Shown here piece after piece: positions 1 through 10,060 of a DNA stretch of 64,000 nt. Below the pieces are notes generated by a model. That model saw nothing but the letters and a program-made list of their open reading frames with translations. It was not told where the DNA came from and did no database searches. The DNA comes from Lucinisca nassula (taxonomy: Eukaryota; Mollusca; Bivalvia; Lucinida; Lucinidae), in assembly GCA_963580285.1 (NCBI GenBank), contig OY757017.1, forward strand, positions 115,655,527-115,719,526, read 5' to 3'. Position 1 is the first letter of the stretch, and each line of letters starts with the position of its first letter. Both the position numbers and the translations under genes were made by a program.

Positions 1-425
1 TATGTTTATCCCCTTCTTTGATTCCAACCTGCCAGGAGCCAGACCTAAGATCAAGTTTGGAGAAATATTTCGAGCCAGACAATGTGTCAATTGTCTCTTC
101 TATTCTTGGCAAGGCATAGGCATCCTTAATAGTCTTGTTATTAAGTTTCCGGAAGTCTATACAGAAGCGTAGGCTAATGTCTTTTTTCCGGACAAGAACA
201 ATGTTGGAAAAAAATGGGCTTTGAGAGTCTCTAATAGCCCCTGCATCCAACATTTCCTTTAAGTGTTGGCGTACCTCCTCAAACATTGCTGGAGGTATAC
301 GCCTGTAAGGATCCTTGACAGGAGTAGGATCACTTAAGTTGATCTCCTGCTCCACCAGGTTGGTGAAACCAAGATCTGTAGGGCCAGTGGAAAAATATGT
401 TTCCATTGGCTTAGTAAATTTGAAG
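1..425 (-). pseudogene. pol: Ty3/Gypsy reverse transcriptase, N-terminal part
   Basis: Reading the minus strand gives a clear Gypsy-type RT fragment that runs off the left edge. Visible blocks are the pre-RT segment ending FSTGPTDLG, the NIVLVRKKD block, FRKLNNKTI, and LDLRSGSWQVGI. The catalytic YxDD box, RNase H and integrase would lie outside the window. The RT frame is shifted by +1 relative to the protease ORF that stops at 411-413, so the polyprotein is interrupted at the protease/RT junction. The RT would copy the element RNA in cytoplasmic particles. The class is recognised from conserved RT blocks; I cannot tell a programmed shift from a mutation, but the damaged gag beside it favours decay. 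Confidence 0.88.
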
Positions 426-1277
426 CATGTGTGTGTGCTGTTGAGGAGTTAAGTTCTCCGCTGACAGATCTATTTCGATTTCCTCAGCGTGACTATCACT
501 AGTACTAGCCCGCTGAGAAAATGATGTAGAAAACGGATTTACATTTTCAACAACCTTGACCTCGTGCAAATCACAAATTTGACTTCTGGGTTTAATGGTA
601 ATAGGCCTGGCTGAAAGATTACAAATTCTTACAGGAATTCTAGCTGTCTTTGCGTTTGGTTTAACAGATACCAAACGAGAACAAACATCAAAATCAGATG
701 TTAAAACATTGTTTTCCGTGACACCATTTTCCATGGTGGAAGTATTTCTAACTAAACCCGTTAATGTACGAGTTTCATTAGGTTGTAAAATGACTGGTTT
801 TTTGTTTGTAGATTTAACAAACCTTGTCTGGGAATACGAAAGAGCAGAAAATGCATTATTCCATGCAGACGAAATATTTGGGTCCGATGCAACACTATCC
901 CTGAGTGAACCAATAATATTTGTACCAACTATCAGAGGAACTTTGCCAGAGTATCTGGTAGTCGGTACAACTAGAACTGGAACAATCAAAGGAACATGTT
1001 TTACTTCAGGAATTTTTATCTCTGCCTCATTGTATCCTAAATAAGGTATTTTTGAGCCACTTGCTCCACTTATATTCAAATTAAAATCAGAAATATCTTC
1101 CAGCTCAGGCCTTGGGTCCATTTGTTGATAAAAGTCATCACAAACTGTTGTGATCATGGATCCAGAGTCAATAAGGTCTAAACACGTCTGACCATTTATA
1201 AAAATCTCTGATTCATTTGTTGAGCCAACAATACGTGAAAATAAAGTTGGATCATCGTTGGAGCTATCAGAGTTCAC
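411..1277 (-). CDS. Gypsy retropepsin-like aspartic protease
   Basis: This 288-residue open frame lies between gag and RT. It carries the aspartic protease active-site triad D-S-G in LIDSGSMITT (about residues 35-44) and a later hydrophobic VPLIVGTNIIG block (about 113-123) in the place of the retropepsin ILG motif. Such proteases cleave the Gag-Pol polyprotein of the same element. The frame continues open upstream of the nominal start and overlaps the gag end in the -1 frame, so translation probably reached it by frameshifting rather than from its own start. I saw no canonical slippery heptamer. The stretch after residue 170 is linker to RT. The ORF is intact although its neighbours are damaged. 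Confidence 0.82.
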   Translation of the reverse strand: MNSDSSNDDPTLFSRIVGSTNESEIFINGQTCLDLIDSGSMITTVCDDFYQQMDPRPELEDISDFNLNISGASGSKIPYLGYNEAEIKIPEVKHVPLIVPVLVVPTTRYSGKVPLIVGTNIIGSLRDSVASDPNISSAWNNAFSALSYSQTRFVKSTNKKPVILQPNETRTLTGLVRNTSTMENGVTENNVLTSDFDVCSRLVSVKPNAKTARIPVRICNLSARPITIKPRSQICDLHEVKVVENVNPFSTSFSQRASTSDSHAEEIEIDLSAENLTPQQHTHMLQIY

Positions 1278-1315
1278 AGTGGAGTCCTTATTTTGCTCCG
1301 CAATAAAGACCCCTT

Positions 1316-3093
1316 CTAGTTTGACGTGTTCAAACTAGAGTCAGTTTGTGTATCAGCACTTTTGAAAGTGTGCTGATCAGCCCCTTGTTGTTGAAATTGG
1401 CCTCTGCCAAACGAGCTTCTACCTTTGTGGTAAGAGTTGCCTCTCCTCCTTGGAAAAGAAGAGCCCCTTCCACGAGGAAAAGAACCCCGCTGGGCAGAGT
1501 ACCCTTGTTGAGAAAAGGAACCACGTTGGGCAGGAGAGGTAGGTGGTATACTTTGACTAGGTGAAAGAGTGGATGGGCCCGGTGAGTGAGAAGCAAGGCA
1601 TGCCTCACTAAACTTCTTTTCAAGCCCATCAATCCTTTCTCTTAGCCTTTTCATCTGATTGGCAATGTTGTCTGACTTCTGACCAGTAGTGTCAGAAGAC
1701 GACTGTGCCATTTGTTTTGGCTGTTTGTCAACCTTGCCAAGCTGGCTGTCACTGACAGGTGATGTCAAAGTTGACATCTGCTTTGTAATGGCAGAGGTAT
1801 TCAGATCTTGTTCTATTGTTCTGATTGACTTCAGCAGGCTGTTGAAGTTTTTATCAACTTCAAACTCAAAACCTGCTTGATTTCTTTAAAAGTGGGTCTT
1901 TCAGGCCATTCCAAAGTTTAGAACAGAGCATTTCATTTTTATATGCTCATCAATAACTCTGTTTTGAGTGGCTCGCCTCAATAGATTTTCAATTCTTACA
2001 CTGAAATCAGCAACTGATTCATTTGGCAGTTGTGATTCCAGGTAGAATTGTTGAAGTAAAACTTCACAAGAGGAAACATTGCCATAGATACCCTCAAGTT
2101 TAGTTAAAATATCTGATGGTGAAGTAGTTTCACCAACTGTGAGTAAATTATCTCTGACTTTGCCTTTTAGAGATTTTCTTACAGCTTGTTAAATAAAAGA
2201 ATAAGGGTAAACTGATTCTCTGATGAGGCAGCTGAGCTCAAACTTCCACACTTCAAAAGAAACATCTCCTTTCTGATTTTCACCGGAAAAGAATGGAAGT
2301 TGTGGAACCCGCATGCCTGCTAACAATGAGTTATTCAGGGTACTGTTAAAAGAATTCTGACCCTGTAATGTATAAGTTGAGGTTCGTCATGTATTAAAAG
2401 AAGGACAGTATTGCTGACTTGAGACTGGTTCCTGTTTAATTTCCACAGGGGGGGGGGGGGGGGGGGTCGTGTAACATAATCGAATTTCGAAGAGTTTATA
2501 TTTTGTTTTAATTTTTTAGTTTTTGAATGCGAAAAAGTTTTACCAAATGGCGGAGGAGAAATATTTTGTACCTCTTCCACCACTCGCGCATTAGGGGCAT
2601 TATAATATGCTTCCCTTCTTGAGTGGTGAAAGGGAAGCTCAGGACTAAAAGTTACCCTGGGCCCCTGCTTTTCGAGATACCTGGGCTCATCTCGCAGAGG
2701 ACTGGGAGGGGGCATGTTCATACCATTACTATTGGCTGGCTGAACAGATGGGCCTAGCCTATTATGGGAATGGGAATCCCCAAATTGGGGGTCAGGGTTG
2801 TACACCTGTTTAATGTTTACAGGAGTAGGAAGAACACCTGCAGGTTCTTGTTTAGGGATCAGGTATTGAAACTCTTTAGGATAAGGGGGTCTTGCAGGTG
2901 GGCTGGGAGAGCGTTTGCCATATAAAGGAACTTGCTTTGACTCCAGGGGTCTAAGTGGGGATTCTTGGGGTAGGGCTGGGGTAACTGGGGTCATTGACTT
3001 GGGTGTGGGTGGGACAAATGGGTTGATTTGTTTGGGTGGGGGAGGGAAAACTGGAGTCCTTTGTCTGGTTGTGGGCGGGGCAACTGGAGACAT
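1316..3093 (-). pseudogene. gag: Gypsy gag, decayed (proline-rich N-terminus, capsid, RG-rich tail)
   Basis: Three blocks are visible on the minus strand. The N-terminal block (3093 to about 2335) is very proline-rich. The central block (about 2330-1860) reads as a Gypsy-type capsid, with LPFFSGENQKGDVSFEVWKF, a long helical run and RRATQNRVIDEHIK. The C-terminal block (1777-1316) ends in RG/RGR-rich sequence in place of a zinc knuckle. Damage is clear: a run of 19 G (2448-2466) in the N-terminal block, an in-frame TAA at 2189-2191 inside the capsid, and at least two frameshifts between about 1950 and 1860. Gag would form the particle and bind RNA. Its order with protease and RT fits a Gypsy element lacking a functional coat gene. 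Confidence 0.8.
2448..2466 (+). repeat. G homopolymer (19 G) in gag
   Basis: Nineteen consecutive G on the plus strand read as a proline run on the gag strand. It is a hotspot for slippage and sequencing error. Confidence 0.95.
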
Positions 3094-3106
3094 TTGGTTA
3101 GGCTAG

Positions 3107-3900
3107 GGTTGAATATGGGACCTCCGTTGGTTGTCACTGGATGTTTGTTACGGGTTGATGAATGGATTTAAGGTGGTTGTGGCCACATGATGTTGATTCA
3201 ACGTTTAGATCTTCTCCCGCTTTCTCGAGCGGGTTCGGGGTTCAAAGAATGACAACTCTAGATGGTGTTTCCATGTTTGTGGAGTTATCAGAACCTTCTC
3301 CCTCTCGACCTCGTCATCTGAATAAATATTATAAATATCCTAAGTAATTAGGAACAATATATAAATGTGTTCGTCAGGTGGTCGTAAGACCTACCCTTGC
3401 CAGGGACAAAGAAAGACTGACTCGAGGTCGAGAGATCGAAATGGCAAGATATGAATATTCATGAAATAATGACAATTATGTTAATTTACAAATGTTCAAC
3501 AAGATAATGAAATAAAGTAAACGCATACCTGAGTAAATATTATAAATATCCTAAGTAATTAGGAACAATATATAAATGTGCCCGTCAGGTGGTCGTAAGA
3601 CCTACCCTTGCCAGGGACAAAGAAAGACTGACAAAGGCTGAGGTAAGAATGTGCGCATGCGGTGTTAATCAGTGAGGTGAAAAGCGCGCGAGACTTACGT
3701 AAGGACACAGGAAATTGATATACGCTACTCAGGAATGCTTAATGCTTAATGGAATATGAAATATATGAGTATATGATGTATGAAAAACAACGATCAATAG
3801 GGGAAGATAACTGGAAACAACTAGAAAGTCCTAAGCGCAAGCTGGCTAAACAGATGGGCCTATTTTATTATCAGATTGGTATTTATTAACAAAATATACA
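3107..3900 (-). repeat. Gypsy leader/LTR region with a ~100 bp direct repeat
   Basis: No gene is visible. A segment of about 100 bp at 3319-3420 (starting AATAAATATTATAAATATCC, ending GAAAGACTGAC) recurs at 3533-3631 with few differences, 214 bp apart. It lies upstream of gag on the minus strand, where the 5' LTR and untranslated leader are expected. I could not fix LTR ends or a primer-binding site. Confidence 0.5.
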
Positions 3901-3959
3901 TCTGGTAAATTTAGATAAATAATTGAAATCTTCAAAAAAAAGAAAAAAGAAAAAAAATC

Positions 3960-4080
3960 CTATCACCATCATCGAACCCGGTCCGCCGGTGTGACAGGCC
4001 AACACTCTACCGCGTCGCTATAAAAGCCGGCTTGTACCGCAAGGCAGTACAAGTGTGCTTTATACCTATACCCTATGACA
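3960..4080 (-). mobile_element. tRNA-Asp-derived SINE head
   Basis: On the minus strand an A-box-like GCGGTAGAGTG, an anticodon arm CCTGTCACACCGG and a B-box-like GGGTTCGATGATG occur with tRNA spacing. The anticodon loop CTGTCAC is that of tRNA-Asp(GTC). The acceptor stem does not close, and an A-rich stretch follows (3930-3955 on plus). I therefore call it a tRNA-derived SINE, not a working tRNA gene. Confidence 0.6.
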
Positions 4081-4229
4081 TTTGCATAGAAATAATCTGA
4101 CCCACTACACGAGCAAGCACCCTTACTTTAACCAAAGGAATACTGCAAATGGCTATTTATGACAATAAAGATTTTATATCTATCTCCAGTCTTCTTACTC
4201 CGTCTTCTGTTACATACAGTTTACCTTCT

Positions 4230-4985
4230 ATCATGTTCCAGAAGTATCCAAGCCAAACTGCGTGCAACATAGGCTTCCACGAACATTTATCATCAGCTAT
4301 CAAAATCCGAATGATTTAGACTACTTTCAATGTACTTACTGGATTCTAATGCTCTGTGCCAATCCTTGTGTCCACCGATACCATCATCTAGAAACATTAC
4401 TGCCAAATGCCCTTCAGTTCGCCAGTGTTGTATCAACACTCTAAGAACCTTTGAAAAAATATATCCTGAAGTGGAAAGCCCGAATGGCAATGCACAGAAT
4501 ACATACTAATGTACTGCCTGATCCTCTCCCACACAGAACTCAGGGTAAACCCTGTGAGGGCCCCATACACTGATATAGTGACATGCACTTCTTAAATCCC
4601 ATGAAAACAAATAAGGGACTTTTTCAAACAATTGCCTTGCCACTGAAACGTCTTCGTATTTGAATTTAAATTTAGCCGAACATTTATTCAAATGCCTACA
4701 ATCCAAAACTAATCTTTGTTTACCTGACCTATTTGTACTGGCGGTTAGTGGATTTGTAACAATAGGTCTTTCTTCGATTTTCTAAATACAACCTTTGGCT
4801 AATAATTTTTGCACCTCTGATTATACAAACTGTAAATTATCCCTGGTAGATTTATTGTTTCTGAGCTCTATAGGTACTGGCACCTCTTTAAAAGGAAGCT
4901 TATAACCCTATTTTATAACACCTAATATAAATTTGTTGTCAGTCATGTTTTCCAATGTATCAAACATGGACTGTAATAAGACTGA
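4230..4985 (-). pseudogene. DIRS-type reverse transcriptase, decayed
   Basis: Minus-strand reading gives, in order, a block ending PFKEVPVPIELRNN, then KIEERPIVTNPLTAS, LVLDCRHLNK, the FKFKYEDVSVARQLFEK block, LFSWDLRSACHYIS, PFGLSTSGYIFSKVLR and a catalytic-type box FLDDG. The KFKYED and PFGLST signatures are those of DIRS/tyrosine-recombinase retrotransposons, not of Gypsy. Several stops and frame changes interrupt it (for example between about 4490 and 4510). The tyrosine recombinase and the split terminal repeats were not found. Immediately upstream a SINE (5017-5306) separates the RT from the ORF1 remnant. Confidence 0.72.
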
Positions 4986-5016
4986 CTGCAGAAAGATTTA
5001 TTACATACCTTTTCAT

Positions 5017-5306
5017 AGGGGCTTGAAGAAATATATGGCTGCACGATGCTTCCACGCAGAGCTGAATCCGGCCCGCACACAAGTACTGGTAAACCGCTTA
5101 GAGGAACTAAGCCTGTCCAGGAACCGCTGTGCGAGGCGGACCGTCCATGCTAATAAACCCTATTGGTTTCATTGGGCGACAGGGCTTGAGATGTCATTTC
5201 ATCTCAATGTCGGGTAAAATGCCCACAAAATTGGAAGCAACGTCTCCAAAAGGACCTTTACAGTGTTGACGGGGACGTTAAACCTCAAATCCAACAAACA
5301 AACAAA
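5017..5306 (+). mobile_element. SINE-like repeat family S1, copy 1
   Basis: This is a copy of a ~290 bp family found about eleven times here. The 5' part begins GGGGCTTGAAGAAATA and the 3' end is GACGTTAAACCTCAAAT plus a short CAAA-rich tail. It is flanked by a perfect 10 bp duplication ACCTTTTCAT (5007-5016 and 5307-5316), as expected for target-primed retroposition. The insertion lies between the DIRS RT and ORF1. I could not identify a convincing pol III promoter, so the founder RNA is unknown. Confidence 0.85.
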
Positions 5307-5319
5307 ACCTTTTCATTTG

Positions 5320-6285
5320 ACGCGTCTTTTTGAATGGCGACTTCATTTGTACTGCTACTAGTAACAGTACCTGCTGTGCTGTCATGCGTATTATTGCCAT
5401 GGCTTGAACAGGATGATAACTGTGTGCTGAATCGACCTTCGCAAAAATATATATTACTTATCTTATTGTTCATCTGTGCCTTTTTAAAACCCTCACACTC
5501 GAAGCGCCAATGATCGCCGGACCCACAGTACCAACAATTGCCGGGTCTACCACCGTTCGTCGTCGCTGTAGCTGTTGCTGGTCTCGCATTACCCATAACC
5601 TGCGACTGTGGCTGCATATTCTGTACCGAGGAAAACGGCCTACCCCTAAATGATGGTTTCCGTGTACGTAACCTTTTCACCTCGTCTTTCCGAGCCTTCC
5701 GCTCCGCCCGGACTTCTGTTTTATAAATCTTTCGCTCGTCCCCAGAATCAGACGCCTGATACTCCAAAACGACCTTCTAGCCCAACTCTGACGTATCCGC
5801 CAGTTCCAACATTTTTGCAGTTGTTGAAGGAAAGATTTACCTTCTTGTACACTTTTTGTGGCTCTATCCACACTTTCTGCGTTCAAGTTGGACAAGCTAC
5901 AGTCGGTGTTCGAAAATCTGTCCTCTAATGAAGCATTGAAAAGAAACTGCTCTTCACGGCTTTTGCGTTTGAACTGATATTGTCCCAGCGCTGATGAACG
6001 AAGTCATGAAATCTGACTTTCAGAACTGGCCGACTGCTTCTCACTGAAATGTTTTTCCATAATATCAAATTTTGCAGATAACATGGAATTAATACCATCC
6101 AGTAACTCATTCTGTCTCTCTGACGCGACAGCTCTAACTGTATCACCAACCCTGTTTTCAATTTCGTCTCCCTGCATATTGCAAGTTGATGTGAACTTTG
6201 AGAACGCCACGCATGAACTGACCAACGCAGACCAAAACGGCGCTAAAACCACTGTCACATGACTAAACACTGACCACCTGACCAC
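5320..6285 (-). pseudogene. DIRS-type ORF1 (gag-like) with CCHC zinc knuckle, decayed
   Basis: The minus strand carries an N-terminal part with MQGDEIENRVGDTVRAVASE (from about 6180), a charged middle, and a C-terminal part with a classic zinc knuckle CWYCGSGDHWRFEC (C-x2-C-x4-H-x4-C, about 5500-5541), preceded by a basic stretch rich in R and K. The parts lie in different frames (breaks near 5900-5950 and 5770-5830), so the gene is broken. Zinc-knuckle ORF1 products bind element RNA. The position upstream of the DIRS-type RT on the same strand supports one element. Confidence 0.68.
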
Positions 6286-6326
6286 CCGTCAGACCACTTG
6301 ATGAATATTCATACCATTAAGACAAC

Positions 6327-6360
6327 AGTTTCTCGCTATACTGCCGAAACGCGAGAAACT
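6327..6360. repeat. Inverted repeat upstream of DIRS ORF1
   Basis: Perfect 10 bp arms AGTTTCTCGC and GCGAGAAACT are separated by 14 bases, just upstream of ORF1. It could be a terminal or promoter feature of the element; the function is unknown. Confidence 0.6.
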
Positions 6361-6770
6361 ATTATGCTGTACCGTTGTTGATTCAGAAAACCAAATTCTT
6401 TCCTGATCCCAGTTGATATAACCATATTTGCTAAACGAACTCGTTTTATGTGATAGAATATTTAAGTAATCTATGATCTGATTGAATCTATCGTGGTTTT
6501 ATGATGCGTCAACCCGTGTGGGGTCGTAAGTGAAAGGAGACTGAAGAGGAAAAGAAACGAAAATGAAATAAAAAGTTTTCCCTCTAACCTTACCTGCTAC
6601 AAGGAAAGAAGGCCTTGCCCGACTATAAGCCAATATCAGTTTGGTACCACACGACACCTATTCCACACCCAATTAGCCCCGAAGATATGTACTGCACTGA
6701 TATGTCAAAATAACCCTTAACATAACACCCCCCCCCCCCCACGCCGCAAAAAAATCAACACCAACAAAAC
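6361..6770. other. No gene seen; includes a 13-C run
   Basis: The stretch is AT-rich without recognisable coding. A run of 13 C lies at 6728-6740. It is probably the DIRS flank and the start of the next repeat element. Confidence 0.5.
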
Positions 6771-6987
6771 ACACCCTTCATTACATATATGGACATGACA
6801 GCTATCTTGACCATGTGACCTACTTCCCAATCACAGTTCTACTCCATTTAATTTGGTTTTAATCAGTCCAGCAGATTCAGAAGTGAAGTTTGAAATACTG
6901 CATCAGAGAGAAGTAGGACCAAGGTCAGTAAATGACCTTTACCTTCAATATTTACCAAAATTTATTTAGTTGCGCTAGCTGATTTCA

Positions 6988-7268
6988 TATGGCTTGGAGA
7001 AATAGATTGGGCTGCATGGCGCTTCCATGCAGAGCTGAAACCGACCCCACATAGGTACTTATAAACCGCTAAGGTATAAGCCTGTGTAGGCACAGTGGCG
7101 CGAGTCGGACCGTCCATAAATATAAACCCTATTGGTTTCTTTGGGCGGCAGGGCATAAGGTGTCTTTTCATCTCAATGTCGGGTAGAAGTGGCACATAAT
7201 TGGAAGCAACGTCTCCAAAATGACCTAAATAATGTTGACGAGGACTTTAAACCAGATCAAACAAAGCA
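6988..7268 (+). mobile_element. SINE-like family S1, copy 2
   Basis: It aligns over its length with the copy at 5017-5306 (CATGCAGAGCTGAAACCGAC, ATAAACCCTATTGGTTTC, ATCTCAATGTCGGGTA, final TTAAACC). It is more diverged and has no clear target duplication. Confidence 0.8.
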
Positions 7269-7289
7269 ATAAAAATACATCAGAACCGG

Positions 7290-7587
7290 CCCCGCCCTTC
7301 GGGGCTTGGAGAAATAGATCGGCTGCATGATGCTTCCATGCAGAGCTGAAACCGACTCGCACAAGAGTGCTGGTAAACCGCTTAGAGGTTCTAAGCCTGC
7401 CCAGGCAAAGCAATACGAGTCGGACCGTCCATGCTTATAAACCTTTTGGGTTTTATTGGGCGGCAGAGCTTGAGATGTCATTTTATCTCAGTGTCGGGTA
7501 AAATCCCACAAAATTTGAAGCAACATCTCCAAAATGACCTTTACAGTGTTGAATAGGACTTTAAACCTCTAATCAAACAAACAAATG
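7290..7587 (+). mobile_element. SINE-like family S1, copy 3
   Basis: A second S1 copy lies directly after the previous one in the same orientation. It begins near CCCCGCCCTTCGGGGCTTGG and ends CTAATCAAACAAACAAA. The flanks CATCAGAA and CACCAGAA may be an imperfect target duplication. Confidence 0.82.
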
Positions 7588-9810
7588 CACCAGAAACCTA
7601 CATTGCATGGTCTTTTCATATAAATACGCCTTGAACCTGACACAAAGCAAGACAGTGTAAACCAAAGGTCATCATTTGAACAAATTTGGTAGAGCCAGAT
7701 TTCTCAAAGCTAAATACCAAGTTTCCATGTTTCAAGGTCATTGATCTTTGAAGTTTCGATTTTTGAAAAGGTTTCTAAAGGGTTCTTATCGTATATGGGC
7801 ATGGTGGCCATCTTAGTCATATAACTCAAATCCCACAAACTTTCACGCCCCACCTAATAGAAGCTCCACATGTCATTTGGGTTCAGTCAGCCGTGCAGAT
7901 GTCAGAATAAGAGATCCATGATGTCTCTGAATCGCTCAGCTGATCCATATTGTACAAATGAAACATTAGGAAATATGAGGTTTAGTGGTGGATTCGAGCA
8001 CTTTTAGTTGACGGTGACACAAGGAACATTTCTGTGAAATTATGTAAAAATCAGTCCAGTTGTTTAAGAGTAGAAGTATTTGTGTTTTATTTTTTTTTTA
8101 AATAATTTTAGCCCTTGTGGACATGTCCAATGGGGCAAAGTTATTTTGAGCAATTTTAAGGGGTCGCCCATGGAACATACCTATGACATTATTTCCTTTT
8201 TGAGAATGAAGTGTTTCTATTTCAAGTTCAGTTCTTGCGACCATCTTGTTCAACAGAGTGGAACAATTTGAGCAATTTTGACAGATGCTTACCCGAAAGA
8301 CATTCCTATGAAATCATTTATGCAAAATTTCCTTGCGTAGGAGAAGTCATTTATATGATTTTTCTCTATTTAAAGCACAGGCAGCTAACTTCTTTAGCAG
8401 AATGGAACCATTTGAGCAATATTTGATAAACGCTTCCCAAGTAAGATCCCTGTGAAATTATTTCAGAATCCATCAATCTGTTAAGAAGAAGAAGTCATAG
8501 TGGACTAGAAGTTGATTAAACTTTTTTTCTATTATTAGCTCTTGTGGTCGTCTTGTTTCTCGGTGCTTAACAGTTGTAGCAAGTGTTTTTGCGGATCGTC
8601 CAAGAAACATTCCTATGAAATAATTCCAATATCCATCCACGAGTTTATGAACAGGAGTCGTTTAAATGTTTTTCTGCTTTTATCTCAGACGGTCAGCTTG
8701 TTCACTGGAGCAGAACATTTTGATCCATTTCACAAGAGGGTCACCAAAGAAATAGTCCTTTGAAAGTATTTCAAAACCTATCCACTGGTTTAGAAGCAGG
8801 GGTCATTTAAATGTTTTTCCTATTTTTAGCATGGTGGCCATCTTGTTCATTAGAGCAGAATTGTTTGAGCAAATTTGGTAACGCATCATCCAAGGAACAT
8901 TCTAGTGAAACTATTTCAAAATCCACTCATCTGTAGGTCCCGAGTCCTAAATGCTTCATTCAAAATTCGAGGCCATCTACTCTTTTGTTACTGAGAAGAT
9001 TTGCATAGTTTTTACCATAAATGGGCATAGCTATCACCTGTGACTTATGACTCTAATCCTACTAACAAACTCATTGCCCCATCTCACAGAGGCTCCACGT
9101 GTAATTTGGTTTCAACCATTCAACCAGCCAAAACGTTTTAGTAGCGGGGAAGATAAAAATGAGCCAAACTGTACAAAGGTCAGTACGTAGTGGTGGTCAG
9201 GGTTCCGAGCCATAGTCCAAACGCATAAATCCGTGTGGTAAATCAGAATGTTCAGACCGATAAACATGGACCCCAGAAAAATGGTTGTCAGTAAATAACC
9301 TTGACTTTTGAAAATTAGAAAATTCTTTTCAGCTGGATGCAAATATCCCTTCTGAAGCCATCAGCTACAACAGAATCAGACATAGTCACAAATGTCTAGG
9401 TGTCCTTATTTGACCTTGACGTAAAATAAGTCAAGGTCAACAGGTCATCATCTGAGCAAACTTGTCCGAGATTGCTATACAAAGTTTCATAAACATCGAC
9501 CATTTCGTTCCTGAGATGATGATTGCCGAAATATATTACCGCATATGGACATGGCGGCCATCTTCGACACATTACTACATCCAAATGGATTCACTTTTGT
9601 TACCATGTAGACCCCAGATGATTGGCCTAGTAGTTTCAGAAGAGGTGTCATTTGAAACTATTGACAGCATAGACACAGGCGCAGACAACGTCCAACCATC
9701 CTTTGAGCACCACGGAGCCTTTGGTTCTGGTGAGCGAAAAAGCTGCATCTGAAAATGTCGTCTATGCATTTTTTCATACCTTTTCAAACCTTTTTTCATA
9801 CAGAAAATCT

Positions 9811-10060
9811 ATGGACACTCATCAGTTAACGCGATAGTCGTTATGGCTATATTATTGTTTCTATTGATAAAAGTTGCAATTTGTAAATGACTGGCTTATA
9901 AATTAACTTGGACCTGGGGACATACAGGCGAATGACATGAAACACAATTCTTCCATAACAGGTATTTACTGTACACATCAACGGAATTGCACTTAGACTC
10001 AGATCATCCAATTTGGTAGATTTACTTTCTTGTTTTTTTTTTTTGTTTTGTTTTTTTCAG
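9811..10060 (+). other. Probable intron end with polypyrimidine tract and acceptor
   Basis: A long T-rich tract (10020-10057) ends in TTTTTTTCAG at 10060, a strong 3' splice site ahead of the NTPase exon. No coding is seen in the preceding 200 bases. Confidence 0.7.

Larger units (their letters stand above)
6770..9810. repeat. Degenerate tandem-unit element (~145 bp units) with nested SINEs
   Basis: From about 7600 to 9750 the sequence recurs with phrases such as TTTGAGCAATTTT, GGAACATTCCTGTGAAA-like and GGTGGCCATCTTGTTCA. They match, with more divergence, the clean 145 bp array at 47705-49530. The part before the SINE copies (6780-6960) and the part after them look like one element. Short ORFs here are not genes. 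Confidence 0.6.

Noticed and set aside
595..1044. Plus-strand ORF of 149 residues
   Set aside because: It is the antisense shadow of the Gypsy protease frame.
5985..6015. CTGATGAA on the plus strand
   Set aside because: It lies within the DIRS ORF1 remnant with no pairing stem II and no GTC site; chance.
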